16,404 nucleotides of DNA from Chrysochromulina tobinii (taxonomy: Eukaryota; Haptophyta; Prymnesiales; Chrysochromulinaceae): NCBI GenBank assembly GCA_001275005.1, contig JWZX01002067.1, forward strand, positions 1-16,404, in the 5' to 3' direction. A program made the translations under genes and the position numbers. The stretch's first letter is position 1. Each line of letters opens with the position of its first letter. The notes below the pieces were generated by a model. The model did no database searches and had not been told where the DNA came from. It was given only the letters and a program-made list of their open reading frames with translations. This document shows positions 7,298 to 14,262 of the stretch, one piece after another.

Positions 7298-9862
7298 TCA
7301 GACGGCACCCCGCCGGAAGAGCACGCGCAGCAGCCCCGGAAGTTTGACGAGGGCAGGGTCGCAGCACTCTCGGACGTCGTCATCCACAAAGATGGCGCGG
7401 ATCGTGCCAGGAGAGTCGCACAACAGGCTTGGTAGCACCTCAACGATCGCTTTGGCTTTGGAAATCCCCTGTGGAGCGTGCTTCACGCCCGCGGCATGCA
7501 CGCCTTTGGACTTGAGAAACGCGCCGATCTCGACGACGTGGCGGTTACGGGTCACCACCCAAGTGGGCACCCCCGCCGCCATGAGATCGGCGAGCTCCAC
7601 GTCCAATGCATGCACGCCATCGAGAGGCGAGCCGCCCGAACGCGTCGTAGCGAGCGTGCGGTCAAAGTCGAGGAAGAGCACTTCAGGCTCCAGCTGCATG
7701 CAGAGTGCCGCCACAGCATCGCCGTCCCCTTGCCCCATGCGACACTCCGTGCAAGTGGCATACGACGCGCCATCACACACCACGCACTTTTGCTGATGCA
7801 CACAAAAAAAGGCGGCATGCGACACGCCAGTCGGTGGCGCCTTGCTGATGCTGCTGCCGCTGCGAGCCGCGCCGTCGTAGGCGCCGTCGTGGGGGCACGT
7901 GCCGGCGCTCCTCAGCGCCCCTTCGCACTCCCAGCACACGCAGCTGCGCGCGCCGCTCAGAATGTGAGCGGCCCACACGCCAGAACACGAGCGTTCGCAA
8001 CGGCAGCATTCAAACGCGCCCACGCCATCAAGAACGACGCGCGCACGGCCCGCGGACGTTGGTGGAGGCCATCCCTCGACTGCGATCGATCGCCTCATGG
8101 ACTCATCAAGCTGGCGCGCCTCCGCGGTGATTGCCGCGAGCTGTGCGGCGAGTTGACGAAACTCTGACGGCACGAACATCGCCGCCGTGGCACCTCGGAC
8201 CGCGTCGCCGGCGACGAAGCTACGCGCCATTCGCTCACCACAGTGCTGCGTCCGCCTCGCCGCCACGAGAGAGATGAGGGCGAGCAGCTGCGTGTTGGCG
8301 GCAAGGATCGCCTCTAGTTGGCATGCATGCTTTGACGCTCGCAAATGGCAGCTCCAAAGGTCGCTCACATCGTCGGTGAGTTCCTCGGTGGGGCGAGAAG
8401 GCAAGTCGTCGGCACCATCTGGGCCGCCCATTCCCACGCCCGCCGCACTATTCACACCATCTGGGCCACCCATTCCCACGCCCGCCGCACTATTCATGCT
8501 GGCTCGTGGCGCCGCGGGGCAGGGTGGTGCCTCTCGCCCATCCTGTGCGTGTGCTCTGTCGCCCGTGGGCGCTTTTGGCGGAGAGGCAACGCTTGAGGTC
8601 GCTCGTCGCCAGAGTGTCTGCGGCATACGGAGGCCGGCCTGCTCGAGCCGAGCGCTCGCGTGTGCCATGAATGCATGCAACGCCGCTAATGACGAAGCTG
8701 AGCGATCGTGCACATGCTGGAGCGTTGCACGATAGCGCTCCGTCGCATCCGCCATCGCGAGTGCCTTGGCACCGCCGCGGGCGATGAGCACTAGCCGCAC
8801 GTAGCGCGTCATGCTCGGAGGCCAATCCAGCGCCTGGCCGTGCGCGGCGACGACGGCGGAGAGCCCACGGCTCAAAATCTCAGCCGTGATGCCCACGCTG
8901 TACCCCGATGGCGGCAGCTGGCTGGCTGTCCACAACGCCTCCCCACTGCAAGATTCGGCTGCCGCCGTTGCTGCGGCTGCTTGCTGAGGGCCGGACTCGT
9001 GTTCGCCTTCTTCTTCGGCTGCCGCTCCTGGCTGCCCAGACCCAGCATCATCGTCTCCAGCGACGGTGAGATCTGGAGCCCCGCAGAGATCGTGAGCTCC
9101 CAGCGAGAGATCGTGAGCTCCCAGCGCAGCCAAGAAGGCGTCCGCGTTTGCAAGCGCCTTCCATGCATGCATCGAGCGTGGCAGGTTGCGCAATCCAGCA
9201 GGGATGGCCATTTCGCCTGATCGTGCGGTACGTGGGTGCTCCTCGGGATGCCGTGGCAAGGTGCAGAGGCCCTTGGTAAGATCGCGCGCATCGTGAAGCG
9301 CGCGCGTGAGCCCCTTTGCGCGCTGCAACGTCTCGCACACCGAGTTGTACTGCTCATAGCGCGGCGAGTCTAGGAGCTGCGCGCGCTCCTCAAAGCTTTG
9401 TGATATGTGAAAGTAGTTTTGAGCGCGCCGAAGCTGCTTCACCACACGTTGCGCGTCCTGAAAGAGCACGAGCAGTGCCTTCTTCATGTTCACGAGCTCG
9501 CGACGCAGCGCGAAGCAGCGCTCGACGCTCTCGGTGCGCAGCACCGCCAGAGACTGAGCAGCCGCCTCTCGGCCAAAAGCCGCGTGTAGGTCATGCTCGA
9601 TCAGCGAGAATGAGCCCTGGCTGTAATTGAGGATGTTAAGGGGAGAGACGTCGAGGACAGACGGCGATGTTGAGTCGTCCGACAACGCGCGAACGTCTGC
9701 CTCAAAGGCAGCATCCCCAAGCCACCATGCTGGCGTCTGCGTCGATTTCCCGCGAATCGCATGGGCGCGAGACCACGCGCGAGCCGTGCGCTCCGCCAAT
9801 AAGACAGAGTCGGCATTCTTTGCGTTGCAGTCCAAGATGTCCATTTGATTTTGAATGTCCAT
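7298..9862 (-). CDS. Coiled-coil / cysteine-rich / HAD-superfamily phosphatase fusion protein
   Basis: An intronless 854-residue protein. The start ATG at 9862 has G at -3 and G at +4. Residues about 85-200 and 500-600 are long charged helices, with a low-complexity Ala/Gly/Pro region between. Residues 617-707 form a cysteine-rich region with two clusters (CCRCERSC, CVCWEC; then C687, CVVC 693-696, CTEC 704-707), a likely zinc-binding module. The C-terminal 123 residues are a HAD domain with all four motifs: DFDRT (D732, D734), VVTRN (T771), a lysine in ISKAK (K802 or K804), and FVDDD (827-829). HAD enzymes act as phosphatases through an aspartyl-phosphate, so catalytic ability looks intact. 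The substrate is unknown; with zinc and coiled-coil parts, a protein phosphatase or scaffold is possible. The gene shares a short divergent promoter region with the MATE gene. Confidence 0.82.
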   Translation of the reverse strand: MDIQNQMDILDCNAKNADSVLLAERTARAWSRAHAIRGKSTQTPAWWLGDAAFEADVRALSDDSTSPSVLDVSPLNILNYSQGSFSLIEHDLHAAFGREAAAQSLAVLRTESVERCFALRRELVNMKKALLVLFQDAQRVVKQLRRAQNYFHISQSFEERAQLLDSPRYEQYNSVCETLQRAKGLTRALHDARDLTKGLCTLPRHPEEHPRTARSGEMAIPAGLRNLPRSMHAWKALANADAFLAALGAHDLSLGAHDLCGAPDLTVAGDDDAGSGQPGAAAEEEGEHESGPQQAAAATAAAESCSGEALWTASQLPPSGYSVGITAEILSRGLSAVVAAHGQALDWPPSMTRYVRLVLIARGGAKALAMADATERYRATLQHVHDRSASSLAALHAFMAHASARLEQAGLRMPQTLWRRATSSVASPPKAPTGDRAHAQDGREAPPCPAAPRASMNSAAGVGMGGPDGVNSAAGVGMGGPDGADDLPSRPTEELTDDVSDLWSCHLRASKHACQLEAILAANTQLLALISLVAARRTQHCGERMARSFVAGDAVRGATAAMFVPSEFRQLAAQLAAITAEARQLDESMRRSIAVEGWPPPTSAGRARVVLDGVGAFECCRCERSCSGVWAAHILSGARSCVCWECEGALRSAGTCPHDGAYDGAARSGSSISKAPPTGVSHAAFFCVHQQKCVVCDGASYATCTECRMGQGDGDAVAALCMQLEPEVLFLDFDRTLATTRSGGSPLDGVHALDVELADLMAAGVPTWVVTRNRHVVEIGAFLKSKGVHAAGVKHAPQGISKAKAIVEVLPSLLCDSPGTIRAIFVDDDVRECCDPALVKLPGLLRVLFRRGAV
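8413..8496 (-). repeat. 42-bp tandem duplication in the HAD-fusion gene
   Basis: Two copies of a 42-bp unit at 8413-8454 and 8455-8496, nearly identical, encode NSAAGVGMGGPDG plus one residue, twice. It lies in the low-complexity linker and keeps the frame. Confidence 0.93.
9085..9126 (-). repeat. 21-bp tandem duplication in the HAD-fusion gene
   Basis: An exact 21-bp unit at 9085-9105 is repeated at 9106-9126 and gives GAHDLSL then GAHDLCG in the linker after the first coiled coil. Confidence 0.92.
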
Positions 9863-10017
9863 TTCAGGCGATCGTGGGTGTTCGCACGCGCCGTCGTGAC
9901 AACTTTCTGCCCCCGCAAAACTTCATAACTAACCCTTGCGAACCAGCAGTCAGCGGGCGAGTCCGTTCACATTCACATCTCTCGGCGACTTTGTGACGCG
10001 GACGTCAGACGGAGGCC
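9863..10017. promoter_or_regulatory. Divergent promoter region of the HAD-fusion and MATE genes
   Basis: These 155 bp separate two start codons that point away from each other, so both promoters must lie here or inside the flanking genes. I see no TATA box or clear repeat. Confidence 0.5.
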
Positions 10018-11386
10018 ATGCCCACCGTTTTTAGGCTGCACCGCCTCGAGCTGCGACGGTTGCTGCACGTGGCCGCACCGATCATGATGTCCAGCATGTT
10101 CAACTTCCTGATGACGCTCGTCGACCTTTACTTTGTCGGGAGCCTTGGGAAGGAGCCGCTTGCAGCGGCGACTGTTGGCAATGTGTGGTTCAACACGTTG
10201 CTATACCCGATTCTCGGTTGCGCAACCGCTCTCGATACGCTGCTCGCGCAGTCGCACGGCGCGGGCCAGCCGGATGCGTATGCGCGCTGGACGCAGGTCG
10301 GGCTGCTTGTGCTCGGGCTGCTGTGCGTGCCGTTCATGATCATGCTCGCGCTCACGGAACCCATCCTTCTCGCCACGGGCATGAATGCGACGCTCGCCGC
10401 AAACGCGGCTGAGTTCGATGGCCAGCTCATCCTAGGAGTCGTTCCGTTCGTGCTCTTCACCGCGCTAACCAAGTACCTGCAGTCACAGGGAATTCTCTAT
10501 CCCTCTGTGGCGATTGCGGCGGTGGCAAATGTATTCAACGGCCTCGCCAACTACTTGCTCATCGAAGCGTGCGGCCTCGGCCTGCGCGGCGCGCCGCTCG
10601 CCACCTCCCTCTGCCGCTGGGTGCAGCTCGCCATCATGTTGGTCTACCTGAGGCACGCACGCGAACGGCTCGCACCGACGCTTCCGCGGCTAAAGATCGA
10701 GTGGCGTGAGATGCCCTCGAGTTCGGTGCGCTTCCTCCGGCTGGGCGGGCCGGGCGCGCTGATGCTCGGGCTCGAGGCATGGGCCTTCGAGGTCAGCACC
10801 TTCCTGGCCGCCTTTCTTGGCACCGTCGCTCTGGATGCGCATAGCATCCTGATGAACTTGATCGCGTTTTCTTTCATGAGCGGACCTTTCTCTCTGGGCA
10901 TCGCCGCGTCCCTCAGGGTAGGGCAGTTGGTCGGCGCCGGCGAGACGAGCGCCGCGCGCGCCACCGCGCGCGTCGCCATCGCCTTCATCCTCAGCTACAT
11001 GAGCCTGACGTCCGCCTTCCTGATAGGGAGCCATTCATGGATCGGACTGCTCTTCACAGCGGACGTTCACGTGGTGGCGCAGGTGGCTTCCCTGGCTGGG
11101 GTGGCAGCACTCTTCCAGTTCGCGGATGGCGCTCAGGCCGCCATCGGCGGCATCCTCCGCGGCCTCGGCCGACAGCGTACCGTCGCGGCCCTCAACCTGG
11201 CGGGCTTCTGGCTGATCGGACTGCCCGTGGGCGCGTCGCTCACGTTTGGCGCGCACCTTGGGGTGGTTGGCCTCTGGTGGGGCCTCGCCACCGGCCTCAC
11301 AGCGGTCGCGATCGTCGGCGTGCCACTCCTCGCGAGGATCGACTGGGACGCCGAGGCTAAGGCTGCCCTCGCTCGAGTCGGGCGCG

Positions 11387-11429
<43 letters not shown>

Positions 11430-11481
11430 GCTTGCGAGCGCGGACGCGCAGCGGGAGCAGGTGGAGCTAGACACACTCTAG
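10018..11481 (+). CDS. MATE-family multidrug/toxin efflux transporter
   Basis: A 487-residue protein with about twelve membrane helices in two similar halves, the usual size for MATE transporters, which export cationic drugs, metabolites or toxins in exchange for protons or sodium. Family landmarks include the first helix PIMMSSMFNFLMTLVDLYFV with GSLGKEPLAAATVGN, the ALDTLLAQSHGAGQ block that matches ALETLCGQAFGAGQ-type sequences in eukaryotic MATEs, YLQSQGILYPSV, and in the second half ADGAQAAIGGILRGLGRQRT and GLWWGL. No intron is needed. The start at 10018 directly precedes the conserved first helix. The C-terminal cytosolic tail holds a run of 14 glycines. The gene is divergent from the HAD-fusion gene. 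Substrate cannot be read from sequence. Confidence 0.95.
11389..11430 (+). repeat. GGC trinucleotide microsatellite encoding polyglycine
   Basis: Thirteen GGC units followed by GGG give fourteen glycines near the C-terminus of the MATE transporter. Such tracts are prone to length change by replication slippage. Confidence 0.95.
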
Positions 11482-11882
11482 ACCTCTAGCTTGTCTTAGT
11501 GGGGCCTGCATTCCAATTTCCAAATCGACACAATATGCGATACAATGATGGTTAAAGCTTAAACCCAATATATTGGACGGGCACTTTAAAAATAGCGCCG
11601 AGTCTGGACGAGTCAGGGTGGACGATCTGCCTTGGTCTCAGTTCGATTCAACCTAAATCGGGTCACACAATTCTAGGTGTTCCCTAAATGGTTAATGTAT
11701 CGGCTTGCATGCAACTGTCTCTCAAAGGAGACGGGTAGGCACCGATATGGCGCTACATTAAATGGCTTCCCTATGTAATAACGATACTGACGTAACCCTA
11801 CCCGCACTTTTTCGCGCACTGCGCGTGTCTGACACTGAGTGGCAAGTCTGACACTCCAGTACGCGGGAAACGTACTGAGCTC

Positions 11883-11928
11883 GGCCGTTTCGGCCAAAGT
11901 TCGTCCACGGTCGGCCAGGTTCGTGGAC
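11883..11928. repeat. Two adjacent hairpin-forming inverted repeats
   Basis: GGCCG-TTT-CGGCC at 11883-11895 is a five-base-pair hairpin with a three-base loop. GTCCACG at 11903-11909 pairs with CGTGGAC at 11922-11928 around a 12-base loop. TCGGCC occurs three times in this stretch. Confidence 0.8.
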
Positions 11929-12090
11929 CGTTTCGCGGGTCGACGTTTTGCCGAAAAGGGGGGGTGGGTTTTCGGTTTCACACTGAATCTCCACTGGTCG
12001 CTCAGGTCGACCCCCCGCGACCTCGAATGGTCCGACCCTTTCGGGCAAGTCGGCCACCTAAGGCCGTTTCTGTCGTGTAACTTGTGTGTT

Positions 12091-12106
12091 TCACACTGCA
12101 GTGTGA
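12091..12106. repeat. 16-bp perfect palindrome
   Basis: TCACACTGCAGTGTGA is its own reverse complement. It lies 118 bp upstream of the first ORF of the island and could be a binding site for a dimeric protein; the function is inferred. Confidence 0.85.
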
Positions 12107-12138
12107 GGTTATCATATTGCATGCATTCCCCATATGGT

Positions 12139-12146
12139 TTCCGGAA
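12139..12146. promoter_or_regulatory. TTCCGGAA motif upstream of the ORF at 12224
   Basis: An eight-base palindrome about 80 bp before the start codon. The same octamer occurs in front of the island ORFs starting at 12792 and 14033, and I found it nowhere else in the window by eye. Confidence 0.45.
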
Positions 12147-12148
12147 CC

Positions 12149-12167
12149 GTTTCCAAACTTTGGAAAC
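12149..12167. repeat. 19-bp perfect inverted repeat with one central base
   Basis: GTTTCCAAA and TTTGGAAAC flank a single C. The element overlaps the first of two GGAAACTTTTT units (12162-12172 and 12174-12184) upstream of the ORF at 12224. Confidence 0.9.
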
Positions 12168-12223
12168 TTTTTTGGAAACTTTTTGGGAAAAAACGAAAAA
12201 AACGAACAAAATCCGAGCAAAAA

Positions 12224-12673
12224 ATGGCGACCATTTCCGAAATCCTCGACTCCGCGACCCCCGAGATCCTCGGTTCCGCTACGCGCCCGGCCTCCGCGAT
12301 GGGTCAAATCGATCCGGCTCCGCCCGCCGAGCTCACCGACGCGGTTTCGGCCTCTCCGCTCGAGCCGTTCGCGATCCCCGGCGCCGCGCGCCGGGAGCCC
12401 GGCGAGGAGCCCACCATGACCCAAAATGTCGAGCGTCCCACAATGGCGGCCGACGGCTTCAGGCTCGACCCGGCGGCGGACTGCGCGGACTGCGAGTCGG
12501 GCGGTTTCACCAAGGAGGATCTCGAGTTTTTCGCCAAGATGTGCAAGATGTGCAAGATCTGCAACCCTGAGCTCGTGGCAGTGCCCGTTGAGAAGCTCGC
12601 ATTCGGCCGATTGTGCTTGAGGCTGCCCTGCTGGCCGGCGAATGTCGTGATCGCGGTTCTTGGCCACTCATAG
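12224..12673 (+). CDS. Unrecognised small protein with CxxC motifs (island ORF A)
   Basis: 149 residues in this reading; I do not recognise the family. The start AAAAAATGGCG has A at -3 and G at +4. The N-terminus contains a short internal repeat (EILDSAT then EILGSAT, residues 6-20) and a Pro/Ala-rich region. Residues 87-113 hold C87/C90 and CKMCKIC (C107, C110, C113), a possible small zinc site. High third-position GC supports coding up to about base 12600. The last 25 residues or so run antisense to the better-looking part of ORF B and may not be real, so the true 3' end could be lost or lie elsewhere. The upstream region carries TTCCGGAA and repeated GGAAACTTTTT. Confidence 0.45.
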   Translation: MATISEILDSATPEILGSATRPASAMGQIDPAPPAELTDAVSASPLEPFAIPGAARREPGEEPTMTQNVERPTMAADGFRLDPAADCADCESGGFTKEDLEFFAKMCKMCKICNPELVAVPVEKLAFGRLCLRLPCWPANVVIAVLGHS

Positions 12674-12792
12674 ATCGAGCCCAGGTGCAGGACGATCTTC
12701 TCGGCGAGGCGGTACACGTACTCTGAGTCATCGCTGTGGCCCTGCGACACGATCAGGTTCCAGACGTCGCGGTCCATGAAAGGCTTCAGCAT
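12304..12792 (-). CDS. Unrecognised ORF with a coding-like N-terminal half (island ORF B)
   Basis: The frame runs 162 residues from ATG 12792 (AAAAATGCTG, A at -3). Residues 1-65 (starting MLKPFMDRDVWNLIVSQGHS) are balanced in composition with high third-position GC and look like protein. From about residue 70 on the sequence becomes Ser/Gly/Ala-rich and is simply the reverse strand of ORF A. The real gene is therefore probably short, or is a gene head that has lost its 3' part. It is divergent from ORF C with 73 bp between starts, and shares upstream motifs with ORF A. No function can be assigned. Confidence 0.33.
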   Translation of the reverse strand: MLKPFMDRDVWNLIVSQGHSDDSEYVYRLAEKIVLHLGSIYEWPRTAITTFAGQQGSLKHNRPNASFSTGTATSSGLQILHILHILAKNSRSSLVKPPDSQSAQSAAGSSLKPSAAIVGRSTFWVMVGSSPGSRRAAPGIANGSSGEAETASVSSAGGAGSI

Positions 12793-12865
12793 TTTTGCCA
12801 GTGCAAAGCGCGCGGAAAAAGTTTTCCGGAATCTTGGAAAAAACAAGCACCGAAACTCGAGCACT
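12793..12865. promoter_or_regulatory. Short divergent promoter region of island ORFs B and C
   Basis: It holds TTCCGGAA at 12824-12831 and, read on the minus strand, GGAAAACTTTTTCC at 12828-12815. Both motifs match elements upstream of ORF A, which supports a common origin or common control. Confidence 0.45.
12824..12831. promoter_or_regulatory. TTCCGGAA motif between ORFs B and C
   Basis: Second copy of the octamer, 32 bp upstream of ORF B and 35 bp upstream of ORF C. Confidence 0.45.
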
Positions 12866-13312
12866 ATGCCGGAAATGATTCCACCACCCCCACCTACGCG
12901 TCGCTCCTCCTCGGCGCCGGACATCACGCTCGACAAGCCCGATGTCATGCCCCCCGACCCGCGGCGCTACCTGCTCTTTTGTCACGATGAGAACCGCTGC
13001 ATGCTCAAAGCGCTGCTTCATCTCAACGACGTGTGCCACGACCGACCTCAGGTCTGGGGAGCGCTCGGCAAAGCGCACGAAGCGATCTCTGGCGACATGC
13101 TGCACGCGCAAGAGAAGAGCTTCCAAAGAGGAGTCACACACGGCAAGTGGCTGCTCAAAGCGCAGTTCGACGACGCGGCCTCGCTGCAAATGAGGGTCAA
13201 GCACCTGGAGTACGTCGTCGGGCATTATGAGCGCTGGGTGCGTCAGCTCAAGACACAGCTGGGAGAGCGCGAGCCGTTCTCATCTAATTCTAACTTTCCA
13301 CTTGACCCGTGA
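12866..13312 (+). CDS. Unrecognised alpha-helical protein (island ORF C)
   Basis: 148 residues from ATG 12866; the same frame is open back to an ATG at 12776, which would overlap the start of ORF B, so the later start is preferred. A Pro-rich N-terminus (PPPPPTRR) is followed from residue about 34 by a largely helical region with many His, Trp and charged residues (RYLLFCHDENRCMLKALLHL, later MRVKHLEYVVGHYERWVRQL). There is no signal peptide or membrane helix. I do not recognise the family. Its stop codon is only 2 nt before the start of ORF D, an operon-like or virus-like packing that is unusual for nuclear genes. Confidence 0.5.
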   Translation: MPEMIPPPPPTRRSSSAPDITLDKPDVMPPDPRRYLLFCHDENRCMLKALLHLNDVCHDRPQVWGALGKAHEAISGDMLHAQEKSFQRGVTHGKWLLKAQFDDAASLQMRVKHLEYVVGHYERWVRQLKTQLGEREPFSSNSNFPLDP

Positions 13313-13314
13313 AG

Positions 13315-13779
13315 ATGAGCCAACGTCAGATTGAATCTCTCTTGGTGCAGGCCGCGCAAGGCGCGATGATGATCGGGGGGTTGTATGCAGTCGCGGCTGT
13401 CTTGTGTGAAGTTAACACGATCGACAACATACAAGAGTCTCTTATGGCATCGAGCGTTGAGTCACCCATCCTTCTGTTGCTCTCAGTGTACATGGGGTAC
13501 AGTATGAAGACCTACGGACCCCCACTCCTCGCAGTCCCCGGCTCGGCTGTAGCTGGAGCACTCGTCACAGGCGCATTGATCGCGACCTGGGAATATGGAG
13601 GTGGCTGGGTGGGTGCTCACAGCCACACAGAGAACCAAAAGAGGAAGCACACCGCCGGAATGGCGTTGGCCGGTGGTCTGGCCGCGGTCGCCGGTACGAC
13701 TGTGAACACTGTTGCTGCAGCGTCGCAGGTCCCAATGGGTATTGTCCTCACGGGTGTGCCTGGTGGAGACCTAGACTAA
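13315..13779 (+). CDS. Small multi-pass membrane protein, unrecognised (island ORF D)
   Basis: 154 residues from ATG 13315, two bases after the stop of ORF C. Hydrophobic segments lie near 13-33, 50-64, 70-92 and 114-137, with a charged His-rich loop (HSHTENQKRKH, 102-112) between the third and fourth. The fourth segment is rich in Gly, Ala and Val. Third codon positions are visibly lower in GC than in the lipase, MATE or HAD genes. The TAA stop (13777-13779) overlaps the TAG stop of the convergent ORF E (13776-13778). Family and function are unknown; the small size and membrane nature fit viral or mobile-element proteins as well as host ones. Confidence 0.58.
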   Translation: MSQRQIESLLVQAAQGAMMIGGLYAVAAVLCEVNTIDNIQESLMASSVESPILLLLSVYMGYSMKTYGPPLLAVPGSAVAGALVTGALIATWEYGGGWVGAHSHTENQKRKHTAGMALAGGLAAVAGTTVNTVAAASQVPMGIVLTGVPGGDLD

Positions 13780-14033
13780 AAACAGGGGTATTGCTTGCAG
13801 GTAAGAGCGAGTGCGCGCATGTCTCTAAGGTCTTGCTTGCGCCCGGGCAGCCACCGGAAGTGACCACCGACGCGTGTGACGTTGAGAACTGTGATGAAGT
13901 GATTCATGTTATCGAGCTTTCGGCGGGTCTCGCGGATCTGTGTGTAGGGCATGACCAGGATACGAGTCCCCTGCTTCTCTGAGACGAAATAGCGAACGAG
14001 TGCCATGACCTGAGCCTGAGAGGTGGCGTCCAT
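13776..14033 (-). CDS. Unrecognised small basic protein (island ORF E)
   Basis: 85 residues from ATG 14033 to TAG 13776. The start lies directly behind TTCCGGAA (14035-14042) in the context GGAAAATGG, A at -3 and G at +4. The sequence (ALVRYFVSEKQGTRILVMPY, then TQIRETRRKL) is well mixed and basic, with high GC or C at third positions early on, and reads like the N-terminal part of an alpha/beta protein. The end coincides with the end of ORF D. It could be a short complete protein or a truncated gene head. I do not recognise it. Confidence 0.45.
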   Translation of the reverse strand: MDATSQAQVMALVRYFVSEKQGTRILVMPYTQIRETRRKLDNMNHFITVLNVTRVGGHFRWLPGRKQDLRDMRALALTCKQYPCF

Positions 14034-14034
14034 T

Positions 14035-14042
14035 TTCCGGAA
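14035..14042. promoter_or_regulatory. TTCCGGAA motif at the start of ORF E
   Basis: Third copy of the octamer, ending one base before the minus-strand ATG, followed upstream by the TATA-like TTTTAAAT. Confidence 0.45.
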
Positions 14043-14046
14043 TTTA

Positions 14047-14086
14047 AAATCGAAGCAAATCGAAGGAAATCGAAGGAATCAGAAGG
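14047..14086. repeat. 10-bp tandem repeat upstream of ORF E
   Basis: AAATCGAAGC at 14047-14056 and AAATCGAAGG at 14057-14066 and 14067-14076 are followed by one degenerate copy to 14086. On the minus strand this is CCTTCGATTT repeated just upstream of ORF E. Confidence 0.85.
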
Positions 14087-14262
14087 GAATCTGTCAAGAG
14101 TCAGCATCATTAATGAAGTCCGCGCTCAACGACTCGACTCAATTTGCACTGTTTAGGGACCACAACGTACATGTACAATTTTACAACAAATTCGTATTGA
14201 TTTCGCGGTTTCGCGGGACTTGACCCCGTGTGGGAACTTGACAAGTTGCCGCGTCGCACACA

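Larger units (their letters stand above)
11482..12223. other. Gene-free stretch with palindromes, upstream of the small-gene island
   Basis: About 740 bp with no ORF that looks coding. The left part (to about 11800) is clearly AT-richer than the flanking genes and includes the 12-bp palindrome CCAATATATTGG at 11565-11576. The right part carries several hairpin-forming inverted repeats, listed separately, and the 10-bp direct repeat GTCTGACACT at 11826 and 11847. It ends in A/T-rich tracts before the start of the first small ORF. Confidence 0.55.
14034..14262. promoter_or_regulatory. Divergent promoter region between ORF E and the NUP gene
   Basis: These 229 bp contain the TTCCGGAA motif and decamer repeats at the left side and AT-rich sequence to about 14200. 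The ORF on the right starts in a strong Kozak-like context. Confidence 0.45.

Noticed and set aside
11590-11660. tRNA-like A-box and B-box words
   Set aside because: Sequences like TAGC..GAGT and GTTCGATTC are present, but the T-arm and acceptor stems do not pair, so this is not a tRNA.
11673-12209. Minus-strand 178-codon ORF over the palindromic region
   Set aside because: Its composition is not protein-like and it only exists because the region is GC-rich with few stops.
12728-13225. Minus-strand ORF opposite ORF C
   Set aside because: It has an antisense-like composition, while ORF C has the better start and a neat junction with ORF D.
12866-13779. Reading the C-D pair as a bacterial operon from contamination
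   Set aside because: No Shine-Dalgarno sequence precedes either start, and the flanking genes carry introns and eukaryotic families on the same contig.
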